In this document: piece after piece, positions 9,174 to 18,107 of the stretch
Layout: every line of letters starts with the position of its first letter
Numbering within the stretch: the first letter of the stretch is position 1
DNA from: Flavobacterium frigoris PS1
GTDB taxonomy: Bacteria > Bacteroidota > Bacteroidia > Flavobacteriales > Flavobacteriaceae
Reading direction: 5' to 3'
Length of the DNA: 64,000 nt
NCBI RefSeq assembly: GCF_000252125.1
Contig: NZ_AHKF01000031.1
Coordinates: 1-64,000, forward strand
The notes under the pieces: model-generated
Told to the model about the DNA's origin: nothing
The model's input: only the letters and a program-made list of their open reading frames with translations
Databases searched by the model: none
Position numbers and translations under genes: made by a program

Positions 9174-10004
9174 ATGTCAATAATTACCCTTACTACCGAT
9201 TACGGCTTGAAAGATCACTTTGTAGGTGCATTGAAAGGGAAAATTTTATCTGAATATTCTGAAGCTACTATAATCGATATTTCGCATCATATTGATCCAT
9301 TCAACACTGTTGAAGCAAGTTACATTATTGCAGCAGCCTTTTCGAGTTTTCCAAAAGGAACAGTTCACCTGATTGGAGTAGATATGGAATTGAACAAAGA
9401 GAACCAACATATCGTTATGCAGTGGAATGATTCCTATTTTATCGCTGCTGACAATGGCATTCTAAGCATGTTGTCACAAAAAATTGTTCCTCAAAAGTTA
9501 GTCGCTATAAACATTCATGATCGTTTGCAAAGTGATGCGTCTGGTATGGATGTTTTTGTCATGGTAGCTTGTCATATTGCTAAGGGCGGATTGTTGAACG
9601 TTATTGGTAGAGAAATAAATAGCCTGAAACAAGTGTTTGAACTGAAAGCGGTAACTTCCGTTGATAATAACACCCTTAAAGGATATGTCATTTATATAGA
9701 CCATTTTGGAAATGTGGTCACCAATATCACAAAAAAACAATTCTTAGAGGTTGCCAAAGGGCGCCCGTATGAGATTTTGATGAAAACTAAAAACATCAAA
9801 ACCATTTTACCTAATTATTCAGCAATAGCCAGTTCTGATAAATATTCGATTAAGAATTATGAAGGAGAAAAATTGGCGATTTTCAATGAAGCAGGCTTCC
9901 TCGAAATTGCCATTTTCAGAAGCAACCCTTCAAAGGTAGGATCAGCAAATAGTTTGTTGGGCTTGAATTATCAAGATGTGGTTTCCATTCAATTTAAGAA
10001 TTAA
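9174..10004 (+). CDS. SAM hydroxide adenosyltransferase (DUF62 / SAM hydrolase family)
   Basis: A 276-aa member of the fluorinase/chlorinase-like family. The widespread housekeeping branch hydrolyses S-adenosylmethionine to adenosine and methionine. The N-terminal TLTTDYG...DHFVG segment carries the conserved Asp, and ISHHID and the AADNG motif near residue 93 follow. The C-terminal beta-rich domain contains the GYVIYIDHFGNVVTN signature. I infer hydrolase rather than halogenase activity from the family majority. The cellular role is not established. It heads a rightward group with the ABM-like gene. Confidence 0.85.
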   Translation: MSIITLTTDYGLKDHFVGALKGKILSEYSEATIIDISHHIDPFNTVEASYIIAAAFSSFPKGTVHLIGVDMELNKENQHIVMQWNDSYFIAADNGILSMLSQKIVPQKLVAINIHDRLQSDASGMDVFVMVACHIAKGGLLNVIGREINSLKQVFELKAVTSVDNNTLKGYVIYIDHFGNVVTNITKKQFLEVAKGRPYEILMKTKNIKTILPNYSAIASSDKYSIKNYEGEKLAIFNEAGFLEIAIFRSNPSKVGSANSLLGLNYQDVVSIQFKN

Positions 10005-10059
10005 GATTTAGAATAAACAACAAATCGCTTGCTGAGCTTTGCGGTTAAAAAAACAAATA

Positions 10060-10356
10060 ATGTTTGTACGAATAGTAAAATTGAGTTTTCACGAAGAAAA
10101 TATCCCTGCTTTCCTAGAGAATTTCGAATCGGTAAAAGAAAAAATCCGTAGCGCCCCTGGCAACCGTTTTTTAGAACTATACCAAGACAAAAACAATAAA
10201 AGTATTTTTTTTACTTACAGTTATTGGGAAACAGAAGATGATTTAGAAAACTATAGAAAATCAGAGCTCTTTACCAGTGTTTGGTCCTTTACTAAAAAAT
10301 TATTTAATGACAAGCCTGAAGCCTGGAGTGTCGACAAATTAGCCAGTTTAGAATAA
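10060..10356 (+). CDS. Antibiotic biosynthesis monooxygenase (ABM) domain protein
   Basis: A 98-aa single-domain protein with the dimeric alpha-beta ferredoxin-like ABM fold: an FVRIVKLSF first strand, the GNRFLELYQ segment, and FFTYSYWE followed by a helix. Homologues are putative quinol monooxygenases or heme-degrading-like proteins, but most are uncharacterised. The ATG at 10060 is preferred over a TTG seven codons upstream. It follows the SAM hydrolase gene by 55 bp and precedes gldF by 76 bp, so shared transcription is possible. Confidence 0.75.
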   Translation: MFVRIVKLSFHEENIPAFLENFESVKEKIRSAPGNRFLELYQDKNNKSIFFTYSYWETEDDLENYRKSELFTSVWSFTKKLFNDKPEAWSVDKLASLE

Positions 10357-10432
10357 AAAATTACTTTATAGCTTCAATTTTAAAGTTCCAATATTTAGAA
10401 ACTTTAAATATTTAAAACATTAAACAAAAAAT

Positions 10433-11158
10433 ATGAAAGCCATTTTATTACGCGAAATCAAATCGTTTTTTGGTTCTCCAATAGGTTATTTGGTCATTGC
10501 GCTTTTTCTTATCCTCAACGGACTTTTTCTTTGGGTTTTTGAGGGGGAATACAATATCCTGAATACTGGATTTGCTGATATGACACCATTTTTTACCTTA
10601 TCACCTTGGATACTGATTTTCCTAATTCCGGCAGTCACCATGCGCAGTTTTTCTGACGAAAAAAAACAAGGTACGCTTGAATTATTACTAACGAAACCAT
10701 TGAGCATTTGGCAAATCGTAAATGGAAAATTCCTTGGAGCGCTATTGCTAATCATTGTGGCTATCATACCTACATTTATTTATGTGGTCGTGATTTCAAA
10801 ACTGGGTATGCCTGAAGGAAATATTGATATGGGCAGTACGATTGGTTCCTATTTTGGGTTAGCATTCCTGATTGCGGCCTATTCTGCCATTGGGATATTC
10901 ACTTCTACCCTATCTGACAATCAAATTGTCGCGTTTATTATTTCTGTATTCGTGTGCTTCTTTTTGTATTTTGGTTTCGAAGGATTAGCATCAATCATAC
11001 CAAATTACTCTACTATGATTTCGGCATTAGGAATGCAAGATCATTTTAAAAGTATGGGGCGCGGTGTGATCGATACGAGAGACATCCTTTATTTTGTTAG
11101 TCTGACGGTTTTATTTCTTTCGCTTACCGTTTATAAACTTAAATCTTTGAAATTATAA
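10433..11158 (+). CDS. gldF: Gliding motility ABC transporter permease GldF
   Basis: A 241-aa ABC-2 type permease with about six membrane segments, matching GldF in size and in its start MKAILLREIKSFFGSPIGYL. GldF works with GldG and the ATPase GldA in an inner-membrane ABC transporter that, in Flavobacterium johnsoniae, is needed for or supports gliding motility and type IX secretion-linked surface traffic. Its stop overlaps the gldG start (TAATG), so the two are translationally coupled. gldA is not in the window, which is usual. Confidence 0.93.
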   Translation: MKAILLREIKSFFGSPIGYLVIALFLILNGLFLWVFEGEYNILNTGFADMTPFFTLSPWILIFLIPAVTMRSFSDEKKQGTLELLLTKPLSIWQIVNGKFLGALLLIIVAIIPTFIYVVVISKLGMPEGNIDMGSTIGSYFGLAFLIAAYSAIGIFTSTLSDNQIVAFIISVFVCFFLYFGFEGLASIIPNYSTMISALGMQDHFKSMGRGVIDTRDILYFVSLTVLFLSLTVYKLKSLKL

Positions 11159-12843
11159 TGGTACCCATAAAGAAAAGTAATTTAAAAAACTTAGTCGTAA
11201 TAATTGGCCTTCTATTGATCACCAATGGAATTGGAAATATGTTTTTCCACCGTTTTGATTTAACCTCGGATAAAAGATACACGCTTTCTGAAACTTCTTT
11301 AAACATCATCAAGCAGGTCAAAGAACCGTTGTCCATAAAAATATACATGCAGGGTGAATTGCCAGCTGAATTCAAGCGTTTACAGCAGGAAACACAGCAA
11401 TTGCTTGAAGAGTTCCAGGCGTATAATAAAAACATCATTTTTACATTTGTAAATCCACTGGAAAATGAAGATACCAGCATGGATAACATTAAAGAGTTGT
11501 ATCGAAAAGGGCTAACTCCTGTAAATATAACTGTAGATGACAAGGGAAAGCAATCTCAGGCTATGGTTTTTCCTTGGGCAATAGCAAGCTATCATAACAA
11601 AGAAGTCAACATTCCTTTATTGAAAAATAAAATGGGCGCTTCGACAACGGAGCAAGTGATTGGTTCCGTTCAAAATCTTGAATATTCTATTGCTGATGCG
11701 TTGAACAAAATTACCAAAGACAAGCAGAAAAAAATTGCAGTAATTAAAGGAAATGGGGAACTGCAGGATATTTTGATGGCTAAATTCCTTCTACAAATTA
11801 GAGAAAGCTATCACATAGGTCCATTTACCTTAGATTCAGTAGCTAAGAGTCCAGTTGAAAGTTTAGAAGCTTTACAGAAGTATGACTTGGCCATAATAGC
11901 TAAACCAACGGAAACTTTTTCGGATTCCGAAAAGCAAGTTTTAGACCAATTTATTATAACTGGTGGGAAAACTTTGTGGCTCGTAGATCAAGTATCCGTA
12001 GAAATGGATAGTCTTTACAATCCTTCCGGTTCGACATTGGCCTTCCCTAGAGATTTAAACTTGAACGATATGTTCTTTAAATACGGTTTCCGTATTAATC
12101 CAGATATCGTAAAGGACGAGCAAGGAAGCCCTATAAAATTAGCTACTGGAGAGCAAGGTAGTGCAACACAATTTCAGGAGTTCAACTGGAAATTTGCCCC
12201 TTTAGTTTATCCAGATAATAAACATCCAATAGTAAAAAATCTTGGTGGTATTAAATTCGATTTTGCAAATCCAATTGACACTTTAAAAAACGGAATTAAG
12301 AAAACCGTTCTATTAAAATCATCTCGTTATTCAAAAAAAATAGGTACACCGGTAGAAGTTAATTTGGAAATTGTAGCCGAAGAAACGAGCCCGAATCACT
12401 ACATCAATACTGGTAATATTCCGCTTGCAATTTTGCTTGAAGGTTCCTTCCATTCCGTTTTTGAAAATCGGGTAAAACCATTTAATCAAAAGACTTTTGA
12501 GAACACCGGAAACGACACTAAAATGATTGTGATTTCTGATGGGGATTTGATAAAAAACCAATTGGACAAAAATTATCAACCTGTAGAATTAGGCTATGAC
12601 CAAAGGTCTGGGAATTTATATGACAACAAGGATTTCCTATTGAATTGTGTCAATTATTTACTGGACGATACCGGACTTATTAACATTCGAAACAAGGATC
12701 TTGATCTGCCTTTATTAGATAAAGAAAAAGTTTACGAAAACTATACCTTAACCCAAGCCATAACTATCGGGCTTCCAATTCTAATTTTGATGCTTTTTGG
12801 ACTTGTATTTACCTACCTCCGCAAAAGAAAATACAGTAAGTAG
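11158..12843 (+). CDS. gldG: Gliding motility ABC transporter substrate-binding-like subunit GldG
   Basis: A 561-aa membrane protein. It has one N-terminal membrane segment (about residues 11-29), a large extracytoplasmic domain of the ABC-type uncharacterised transporter family with the SDKRYTLSETS motif, and one C-terminal segment (about 535-555) followed by a basic tail. It overlaps gldF by one base and is surely in the same operon. Genes of this type are known from gliding Bacteroidota, so the host is probably a glider or carries the machinery. Confidence 0.93.
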   Translation: MVPIKKSNLKNLVVIIGLLLITNGIGNMFFHRFDLTSDKRYTLSETSLNIIKQVKEPLSIKIYMQGELPAEFKRLQQETQQLLEEFQAYNKNIIFTFVNPLENEDTSMDNIKELYRKGLTPVNITVDDKGKQSQAMVFPWAIASYHNKEVNIPLLKNKMGASTTEQVIGSVQNLEYSIADALNKITKDKQKKIAVIKGNGELQDILMAKFLLQIRESYHIGPFTLDSVAKSPVESLEALQKYDLAIIAKPTETFSDSEKQVLDQFIITGGKTLWLVDQVSVEMDSLYNPSGSTLAFPRDLNLNDMFFKYGFRINPDIVKDEQGSPIKLATGEQGSATQFQEFNWKFAPLVYPDNKHPIVKNLGGIKFDFANPIDTLKNGIKKTVLLKSSRYSKKIGTPVEVNLEIVAEETSPNHYINTGNIPLAILLEGSFHSVFENRVKPFNQKTFENTGNDTKMIVISDGDLIKNQLDKNYQPVELGYDQRSGNLYDNKDFLLNCVNYLLDDTGLINIRNKDLDLPLLDKEKVYENYTLTQAITIGLPILILMLFGLVFTYLRKRKYSK

Positions 12844-12858
12844 ATGTTAATAAAAAAG

Positions 12859-12890
12859 TTTCAATACTAGAATAGTTTACGATATATTTG
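12859..12890 (+). promoter_or_regulatory. Promoter of dnaN
   Basis: TTTC at 12859-12862, a 20-bp spacer, then TATATTTG at 12883-12890. It lies 63 bp before the dnaN ATG. Confidence 0.5.
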
Positions 12891-12953
12891 TAAAATGTAT
12901 TGTATTTTAAAATCACACTAAAATAGATACCTCAAAAAAATAAAATAAAACAG

Positions 12954-14072
12954 ATGAAATTTATAGTATCGAGTTCGTACTTATTAAAACAATTACAAGT
13001 TTTAGGTAATGTTATCAACAGCAGCAATACTTTGCCTATTTTGGACAACTTCCTATTTGAATTAAACAATAATGAATTAACCGTTTCTGCATCCGATTTA
13101 GAGACTACAATGTCAGCTAACCTAGCTATTGATTCTACTAGTAAAGGAAGTGTTGCGGTACCTGCAAAATTGCTTTTAGAAATACTTAAAACTTTCCCTG
13201 AGCAACCTTTGACATTTACGGTTGAGGAGAACAGTACAATTGAAATCAGTTCAAATTCAGGAAAATATGCCTTGGCTTATGCTCCTGGTGATGAGTTTCC
13301 AAAAGCGGTAAACTTAGAGGAGCCATCTGTAACTTTAGTTCCTGCTGATGTATTGGCAACAGCCATAAGCAAAACCATTTTTGCTGCCGGTAATGATGAT
13401 TTACGTCCAGTAATGTCAGGTGTGTTTTTTCAATTCTCTCCAGAAGGATTAACCTTTGTGGCAACTGACGCACATAAATTAGTAAAATATGCTCGTACAG
13501 ATGTTACAGCATCACAGGTTGCTGATTTTATCATGCCAAAGAAACCTTTGACAATTTTAAAGAATATACTTTCTGCTTCAGATGCAGAGGTAAAAATAGA
13601 ATATAACGACTCTAACGCTACGTTCTCATTTGACAATTATATTTTAATGTGTCGTTTAATTGATGGAAAATACCCGAATTACGAAGCTGTTATTCCTAAA
13701 GAAAATCCAAACAAATTAATGATTGACCGTTCTCAGTTCTTGAGTTCTGTGCGTCGTGTGGCTATCTTTTCAAATAAAACTACACACCAAATTCGTTTAA
13801 AAATTGCTGGAGCTGAGCTGAATGTTTCTGCAGAGGATATCGATTATTCTAATAAAGCGGAAGAAAGATTGACTTGTGATTATCAAGGTGACGATATGCA
13901 AATAGGATATAACTCACGTTTCCTTACTGAAATGTTAACCAATCTTCAGTCAGATATGATTATGCTTGAAATGTCTTTACCAAACAGAGCAGGTATCCTT
14001 ACTCCTGTTGACGGCTTAGAGGATGGTGAGACAGTAACGATGTTAGTCATGCCAGTAATGCTAAATAGTTAA
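12954..14072 (+). CDS. dnaN: DNA polymerase III subunit beta (sliding clamp)
   Basis: A 372-aa sliding clamp with three repeated clamp domains of about 120 residues. It forms a ring dimer that tethers the replicative polymerase and recruits repair factors. Typical elements are MKFIVSSSYLLKQLQ at the start, SGVFFQF and ATDAHKLVKY in the middle domain, and the C-terminal MLVMPVML segment near the hydrophobic partner-binding cleft. It has its own promoter and ends at the 14172-14210 terminator. dnaA is not adjacent, which is common in Bacteroidota. Confidence 0.97.
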   Translation: MKFIVSSSYLLKQLQVLGNVINSSNTLPILDNFLFELNNNELTVSASDLETTMSANLAIDSTSKGSVAVPAKLLLEILKTFPEQPLTFTVEENSTIEISSNSGKYALAYAPGDEFPKAVNLEEPSVTLVPADVLATAISKTIFAAGNDDLRPVMSGVFFQFSPEGLTFVATDAHKLVKYARTDVTASQVADFIMPKKPLTILKNILSASDAEVKIEYNDSNATFSFDNYILMCRLIDGKYPNYEAVIPKENPNKLMIDRSQFLSSVRRVAIFSNKTTHQIRLKIAGAELNVSAEDIDYSNKAEERLTCDYQGDDMQIGYNSRFLTEMLTNLQSDMIMLEMSLPNRAGILTPVDGLEDGETVTMLVMPVMLNS

Positions 14073-14171
14073 CAATAAATTATGATTTTGTTGTGTTTGA
14101 TTTTTGATATTCAAATATAAAGCCTTATCATTGTAATTCAATACGCTATTAACCAAACCATTTTTATATTT

Positions 14172-14210
14172 AAAAGAACCGCAATTTCATATAGAAATTG
14201 CGGTTCTTTT
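14172..14210. terminator. Bidirectional terminator between dnaN and the MutS-like gene
   Basis: A perfect 16-bp stem (AAAAGAACCGCAATTT and complement) with a 7-nt loop. A and T tracts on both sides allow it to serve both converging genes. Confidence 0.85.
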
Positions 14211-14253
14211 GCTTTTGGTCCAATTAAGTATTTTTTTGGAGAGAGATGACAGT

Positions 14254-16026
14254 TTAAATAACCCCCATTTTCTTCATCAGGAAAGTGGCACTTTTATTTT
14301 TACAGATACCATCCCGAAGCTTATAATCAAAATTCAATTCGTCATTGTGGATTTCGACTTCAAAGCATTTATTTGTCAATACATCCGGATATTCATTTGT
14401 TGTCAAGCACACCTCAATATCATGCGTCGCTATTGCTCCTATCGCCTTTTTTGCAATCACTTTTTTGACTACTTCAATCGTACCGTTTCTTTTATCATCA
14501 GAATTTGTTCCTCTCAAAATTTCATCTAACAAAACAAAAGCAGGATTTTTTTCCAGTTCATCCATAATTTGCTTTAAGCGCTTAATTTCAGCAAAGAAAT
14601 AGGATTCACTATCCGACAATGAGTCAGATAGTCTCATGGAAACTAAAATAGGTAAAGGATGCACATTACCGGCGCTGGCACAAACTACCGAACCAGTACC
14701 CGACAAAACCATATTAACGCCTAAGCTGCGCAGAAAAGTACTCTTACCAGACATATTAGAGCCTGTAAGTATCATAAACGACTGTGGATAAAAACTCACT
14801 TCGTTATCCACTCTCGTATTTGCGTTTAATAGTGGATGCCCTAAGCTTGAAAAGTCAACCTTGAAATCAGAATTTAATTTTGGAAAGACAAACTCTGGAT
14901 TGTTATATGAAAAATTGGCTAAGCTATTTAACATTTCTAATTCACCTATAACCGCAAGCCATTCTTCCAATACTTTAGCGTGTCCCTCTTTCCATTCTAG
15001 CAAATGTTTTAAAACATGAAGATTAAAAAGGAAGGTTCCGTTGAATAATGATGCAGCAACCAGGTTGCCCACAGTATCCATATTAGAAAACAATCCAGAT
15101 AATTTCTTAAGATGCCCACTTGCCTGCTCTTCTTTGAATTTTAGTTTTTTTTGTAAACCAATCAATTTTGGAGAATTAAATGTTTCCTGTTCAATTTTTT
15201 TAAGCAGTAAACCATACTGGCTGACAATTTTATCTATGTTTTCAGCATTGGCTATTTCTATTTGTATGCGCTGATGAAATTTACCGAAAATGAGTAAATT
15301 GATAACGAACAAATAAATAAGATAGTTTAGAAAAGCCGAATTTGATGTGACTAAATACGTAGCCAATATACCAAAAAACAAAAAAGGGGTTACATACGAT
15401 GCTATAATTGACCATTTTGGCAATCGGAAAATGGGAAATTTACTCCATTTCAATAATGATTCATAACTAGATTGACTGTCATTAGTAATTTTGGCCAAAG
15501 CTAAAAACTCTTGGCGCCAATCCAACTTTTCCGAAAGTTCTTTTATAGCAGCTTGATTGTCTAAAATTTCCTCAGCAGACGACAAAATAAGCAATTGATT
15601 TGCCATTGTTTTTTTTCCAATAAAAGTCGCTGTTCTATTTAAATTTTGGAATAAAGAATGCTCTCCAAAGATATCAAGGTCGTACGCATATGGATGATGA
15701 AAATCATTAAATTCGATCCCGTTTTCAAATGGCATTGCGGTTTTCCCCAAGTAGGAGATCTCCTCTTCATTGACTTTTACCAATGCCTCTTTTATCTTCC
15801 TCTTGAAAAGTAATTTGCTATGGATGCGCATCAGTAACACAAACCCCATAAAAAAGAAAATAGCAAAAATGATAAATATTCCTTTGCTATCCTTCAAATA
15901 AAAATACAGAGAACCCAGAAAAAGAATTATGCTTATCAGCCTGAAGAAACTGACAGTATTGTATTTCTTATTGATGTTATTTAAGTCTTCCGAATGAATT
16001 TTACTCTTAGCGCTATATATTTCCAT
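14254..16026 (-). CDS. Membrane-associated MutS-like DNA mismatch repair ATPase
   Basis: A protein of about 590 aa with a C-terminal MutS domain V ATPase: Walker A GSNMSGKST near residue 422, Walker B LLDEILRGTNS, and an ATHDIEV switch histidine. The N-terminal half lacks the mismatch-recognition domain of MutS. It has hydrophobic pairs near residues 30-65 and 195-240 that look like membrane helices. Such proteins are frequent in Bacteroidota, with no established role. An ATG seven codons upstream (16047) is an equally possible start. It stands alone, convergent with dnaN. Confidence 0.8.
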   Translation of the reverse strand: MEIYSAKSKIHSEDLNNINKKYNTVSFFRLISIILFLGSLYFYLKDSKGIFIIFAIFFFMGFVLLMRIHSKLLFKRKIKEALVKVNEEEISYLGKTAMPFENGIEFNDFHHPYAYDLDIFGEHSLFQNLNRTATFIGKKTMANQLLILSSAEEILDNQAAIKELSEKLDWRQEFLALAKITNDSQSSYESLLKWSKFPIFRLPKWSIIASYVTPFLFFGILATYLVTSNSAFLNYLIYLFVINLLIFGKFHQRIQIEIANAENIDKIVSQYGLLLKKIEQETFNSPKLIGLQKKLKFKEEQASGHLKKLSGLFSNMDTVGNLVAASLFNGTFLFNLHVLKHLLEWKEGHAKVLEEWLAVIGELEMLNSLANFSYNNPEFVFPKLNSDFKVDFSSLGHPLLNANTRVDNEVSFYPQSFMILTGSNMSGKSTFLRSLGVNMVLSGTGSVVCASAGNVHPLPILVSMRLSDSLSDSESYFFAEIKRLKQIMDELEKNPAFVLLDEILRGTNSDDKRNGTIEVVKKVIAKKAIGAIATHDIEVCLTTNEYPDVLTNKCFEVEIHNDELNFDYKLRDGICKNKSATFLMKKMGVI

Positions 16027-16123
16027 ATCTGATTTAATGAAAAACAAATATAGCGCTACCCGAATAAAAAAGCTATTAGAATGCTAGTATAATACATCCT
16101 GAAAAAGTTAAAAAAAACCCAAG

Positions 16124-16957
16124 TTATTCTATGGGCATTGCCAAAATGGGAATGTCAAAACTATTCGCGAATTTTTTTGTTAAGCTAGGATGGAATATCC
16201 CTTCAAAAAAACTTCTTTTATAAGTCAGCATTGTTAAAACATCAATTTCTTGGTACAAAATAAAATCCAAAACAGTTTCTTCAACTTCGTCGCTGCTAAT
16301 CACGAAAAACTCAACAGGCTCTTCTTCAAAATCATTCTCCCATTCTTTAATAATGTCCTTACTAACGTCAGATTTATCAGTTTTAACGTAAAGACACTTT
16401 ACCTCTGCTCCAGCACGTTTTGCTATGTTTAATACTTTTTTCAGAGCTTTTTTATCCTTTGATCTAAATCTGGTGGTAAAACCAATCGTTTTTATTTTTT
16501 TGAATTCGGATTCTAATGGTATGCATAAAAGCGGAACTTCAACATCTGAAAGAACAGTTCCTGTATTTGTACCTGAAAAAAAGGCGGACCATCCTGAAGC
16601 TCCTTCCGTACCCATAACAACGTAATCAATTTTGTCCTCCTTGATTGCCTTGTTAATATTATAAATCAAACCACCATCCATCAATCGATGTGTCATTTTG
16701 ATGTTGCCCAAATTATGTTTTTCGGCTATGGCTCGCAATTTGGGAATTTCATCCTTAAACATATCAAATCGCGATAATTCAACAGATTCATAAATAACCA
16801 GATAATTTTCAGGAAAAAACTGATTGTCAAATACAGGCAAATCAAATGTATGTAACAAAATAAGTTCCCCTTGAACTATTTTTGCAAATTCTAATGCGTG
16901 TAGAAATGCGTTGGTCGCTACTTCGGAAAAATCGGTTGGGAATAATATTCTTTTCAT
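16124..16957 (-). CDS. Universal stress protein, two-domain (copy 1)
   Basis: A 277-aa protein with two consecutive Usp-like alpha/beta domains (roughly residues 1-145 and 150-277). The start MKRILFPTDFSE and the VMGTEGASG...NT segment are the nucleotide-loop features of the first domain. The second domain is more divergent and ends with TMLTYKRSFF and IPILAMP. Usp proteins are cytoplasmic, often ATP-binding, and induced by starvation or stress. A TATATTTG box lies at 16987-16994 upstream. It is a tandem paralogue of the gene at 17104. Confidence 0.88.
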   Translation of the reverse strand: MKRILFPTDFSEVATNAFLHALEFAKIVQGELILLHTFDLPVFDNQFFPENYLVIYESVELSRFDMFKDEIPKLRAIAEKHNLGNIKMTHRLMDGGLIYNINKAIKEDKIDYVVMGTEGASGWSAFFSGTNTGTVLSDVEVPLLCIPLESEFKKIKTIGFTTRFRSKDKKALKKVLNIAKRAGAEVKCLYVKTDKSDVSKDIIKEWENDFEEEPVEFFVISSDEVEETVLDFILYQEIDVLTMLTYKRSFFEGIFHPSLTKKFANSFDIPILAMPIE

Positions 16958-17103
16958 CTTACAAAAGTTTTATGTGATACATATACCAAATATAGATATA
17001 AAGTTACGCTATTAATATGATAAATATCAGCTGATTAGACTTGTTTTATTTCGTTTTAGCGGTAGTTTTTAAAAATAACAGACGCTTTTAATACCTATTC
17101 CCC

Positions 17104-17937
17104 TTAATCACTGTGAATTGCTAAAATAGGGATATCGATGTCGTATTGTGATTTGTCACCATAACTAGGTACAAATAAGCCATCAAAAAAACCTCTTTTG
17201 TAGGTAAGCATAGTTAACACATCAATATTATTAGCAGATACGAAGGCTAAAACTGTTTCTTTGATATCATCACTATTCACTATCTCAAACGATATGGGTT
17301 CGCTGCCGTACACTTTTTCCCATAAGTTAATAGTCTCACAAGTCACATCTGAAGTACTGGATTTTACATACAAACATTTTACTTTGGCATTTAGTTTTTT
17401 GGCGATTTCTAATACGCTACTCAGCGCTTTTTTATCTTTATTTCTATAGCGAGTAGTAAAACCAATGTTTTTGATTGGTCTGTGTTTTGCAGCTAATGGT
17501 ACGCAAAACATTGGAACTTCAATTCCTAAAAGTACAGAACCCGAATTCGAGCCCACAAAAAAGGCATCCCAACTGGTTACACCAGAAGTCCCCATTATCA
17601 CAAAATCAATTCTATCCTCAACAATCGACTTTTTAACATTATCAACCAGCGTACCTTCCATAAGGCGATGAGTCATCTTTATTTGATCGGCATGTAAGTC
17701 CTTAGCCATTTTATGCATTTTAGGCACCTCTTCTTTAAACATATCAAATTGTGACAATTCAACAGCATCATATATCATAGAGTAATTTTCATGAAAAAAG
17801 TGTTCATCAAACTCTAGTAATTCATAGGAATGCAATACAATAATCTCAGCCTGCATGACTTTAGCAAATTGTAGAACATGAATAAAAGCGTTAGTTGCAA
17901 TTTCAGAAAAATCAGTTGGGAAGAGGATACGTTTCAT
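17104..17937 (-). CDS. Universal stress protein, two-domain (copy 2)
   Basis: A 277-aa paralogue of the downstream gene, with exactly the same length and the same start motif (MKRILFPTDFSEIATNAF). It keeps the FVIMGTSG...SNSGS loop in domain 1 and the TMLTYKRGFFDG motif in domain 2. The two genes point the same way with about 146 bp between them. The clear duplication and moderate divergence suggest an old local copy kept for different stress inputs. Confidence 0.88.
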   Translation of the reverse strand: MKRILFPTDFSEIATNAFIHVLQFAKVMQAEIIVLHSYELLEFDEHFFHENYSMIYDAVELSQFDMFKEEVPKMHKMAKDLHADQIKMTHRLMEGTLVDNVKKSIVEDRIDFVIMGTSGVTSWDAFFVGSNSGSVLLGIEVPMFCVPLAAKHRPIKNIGFTTRYRNKDKKALSSVLEIAKKLNAKVKCLYVKSSTSDVTCETINLWEKVYGSEPISFEIVNSDDIKETVLAFVSANNIDVLTMLTYKRGFFDGLFVPSYGDKSQYDIDIPILAIHSD

Positions 17938-18081
17938 TTTATAAAGGCTTGAAGTGAGTATTTGTTTAGAAGGAGGTTTTCTAAGTTACGACATTAAAAT
18001 CATAATATTCAATAATTTACATTTTTTTTTTCATAGTAAAAAAGCATTTCCATTAAAAAATAGATACTTCTTAAGATTTAC

Positions 18082-18089
18082 TACCTTTG
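18082..18089 (+). promoter_or_regulatory. -7 box of mnmE
   Basis: TACCTTTG fits TAnnTTTG 18 bp before the ATG at 18108. The -33 region is A-rich without a clear TTTG. Confidence 0.4.
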
Positions 18090-18107
18090 CAACTTAGAAT
18101 AAAAAAT

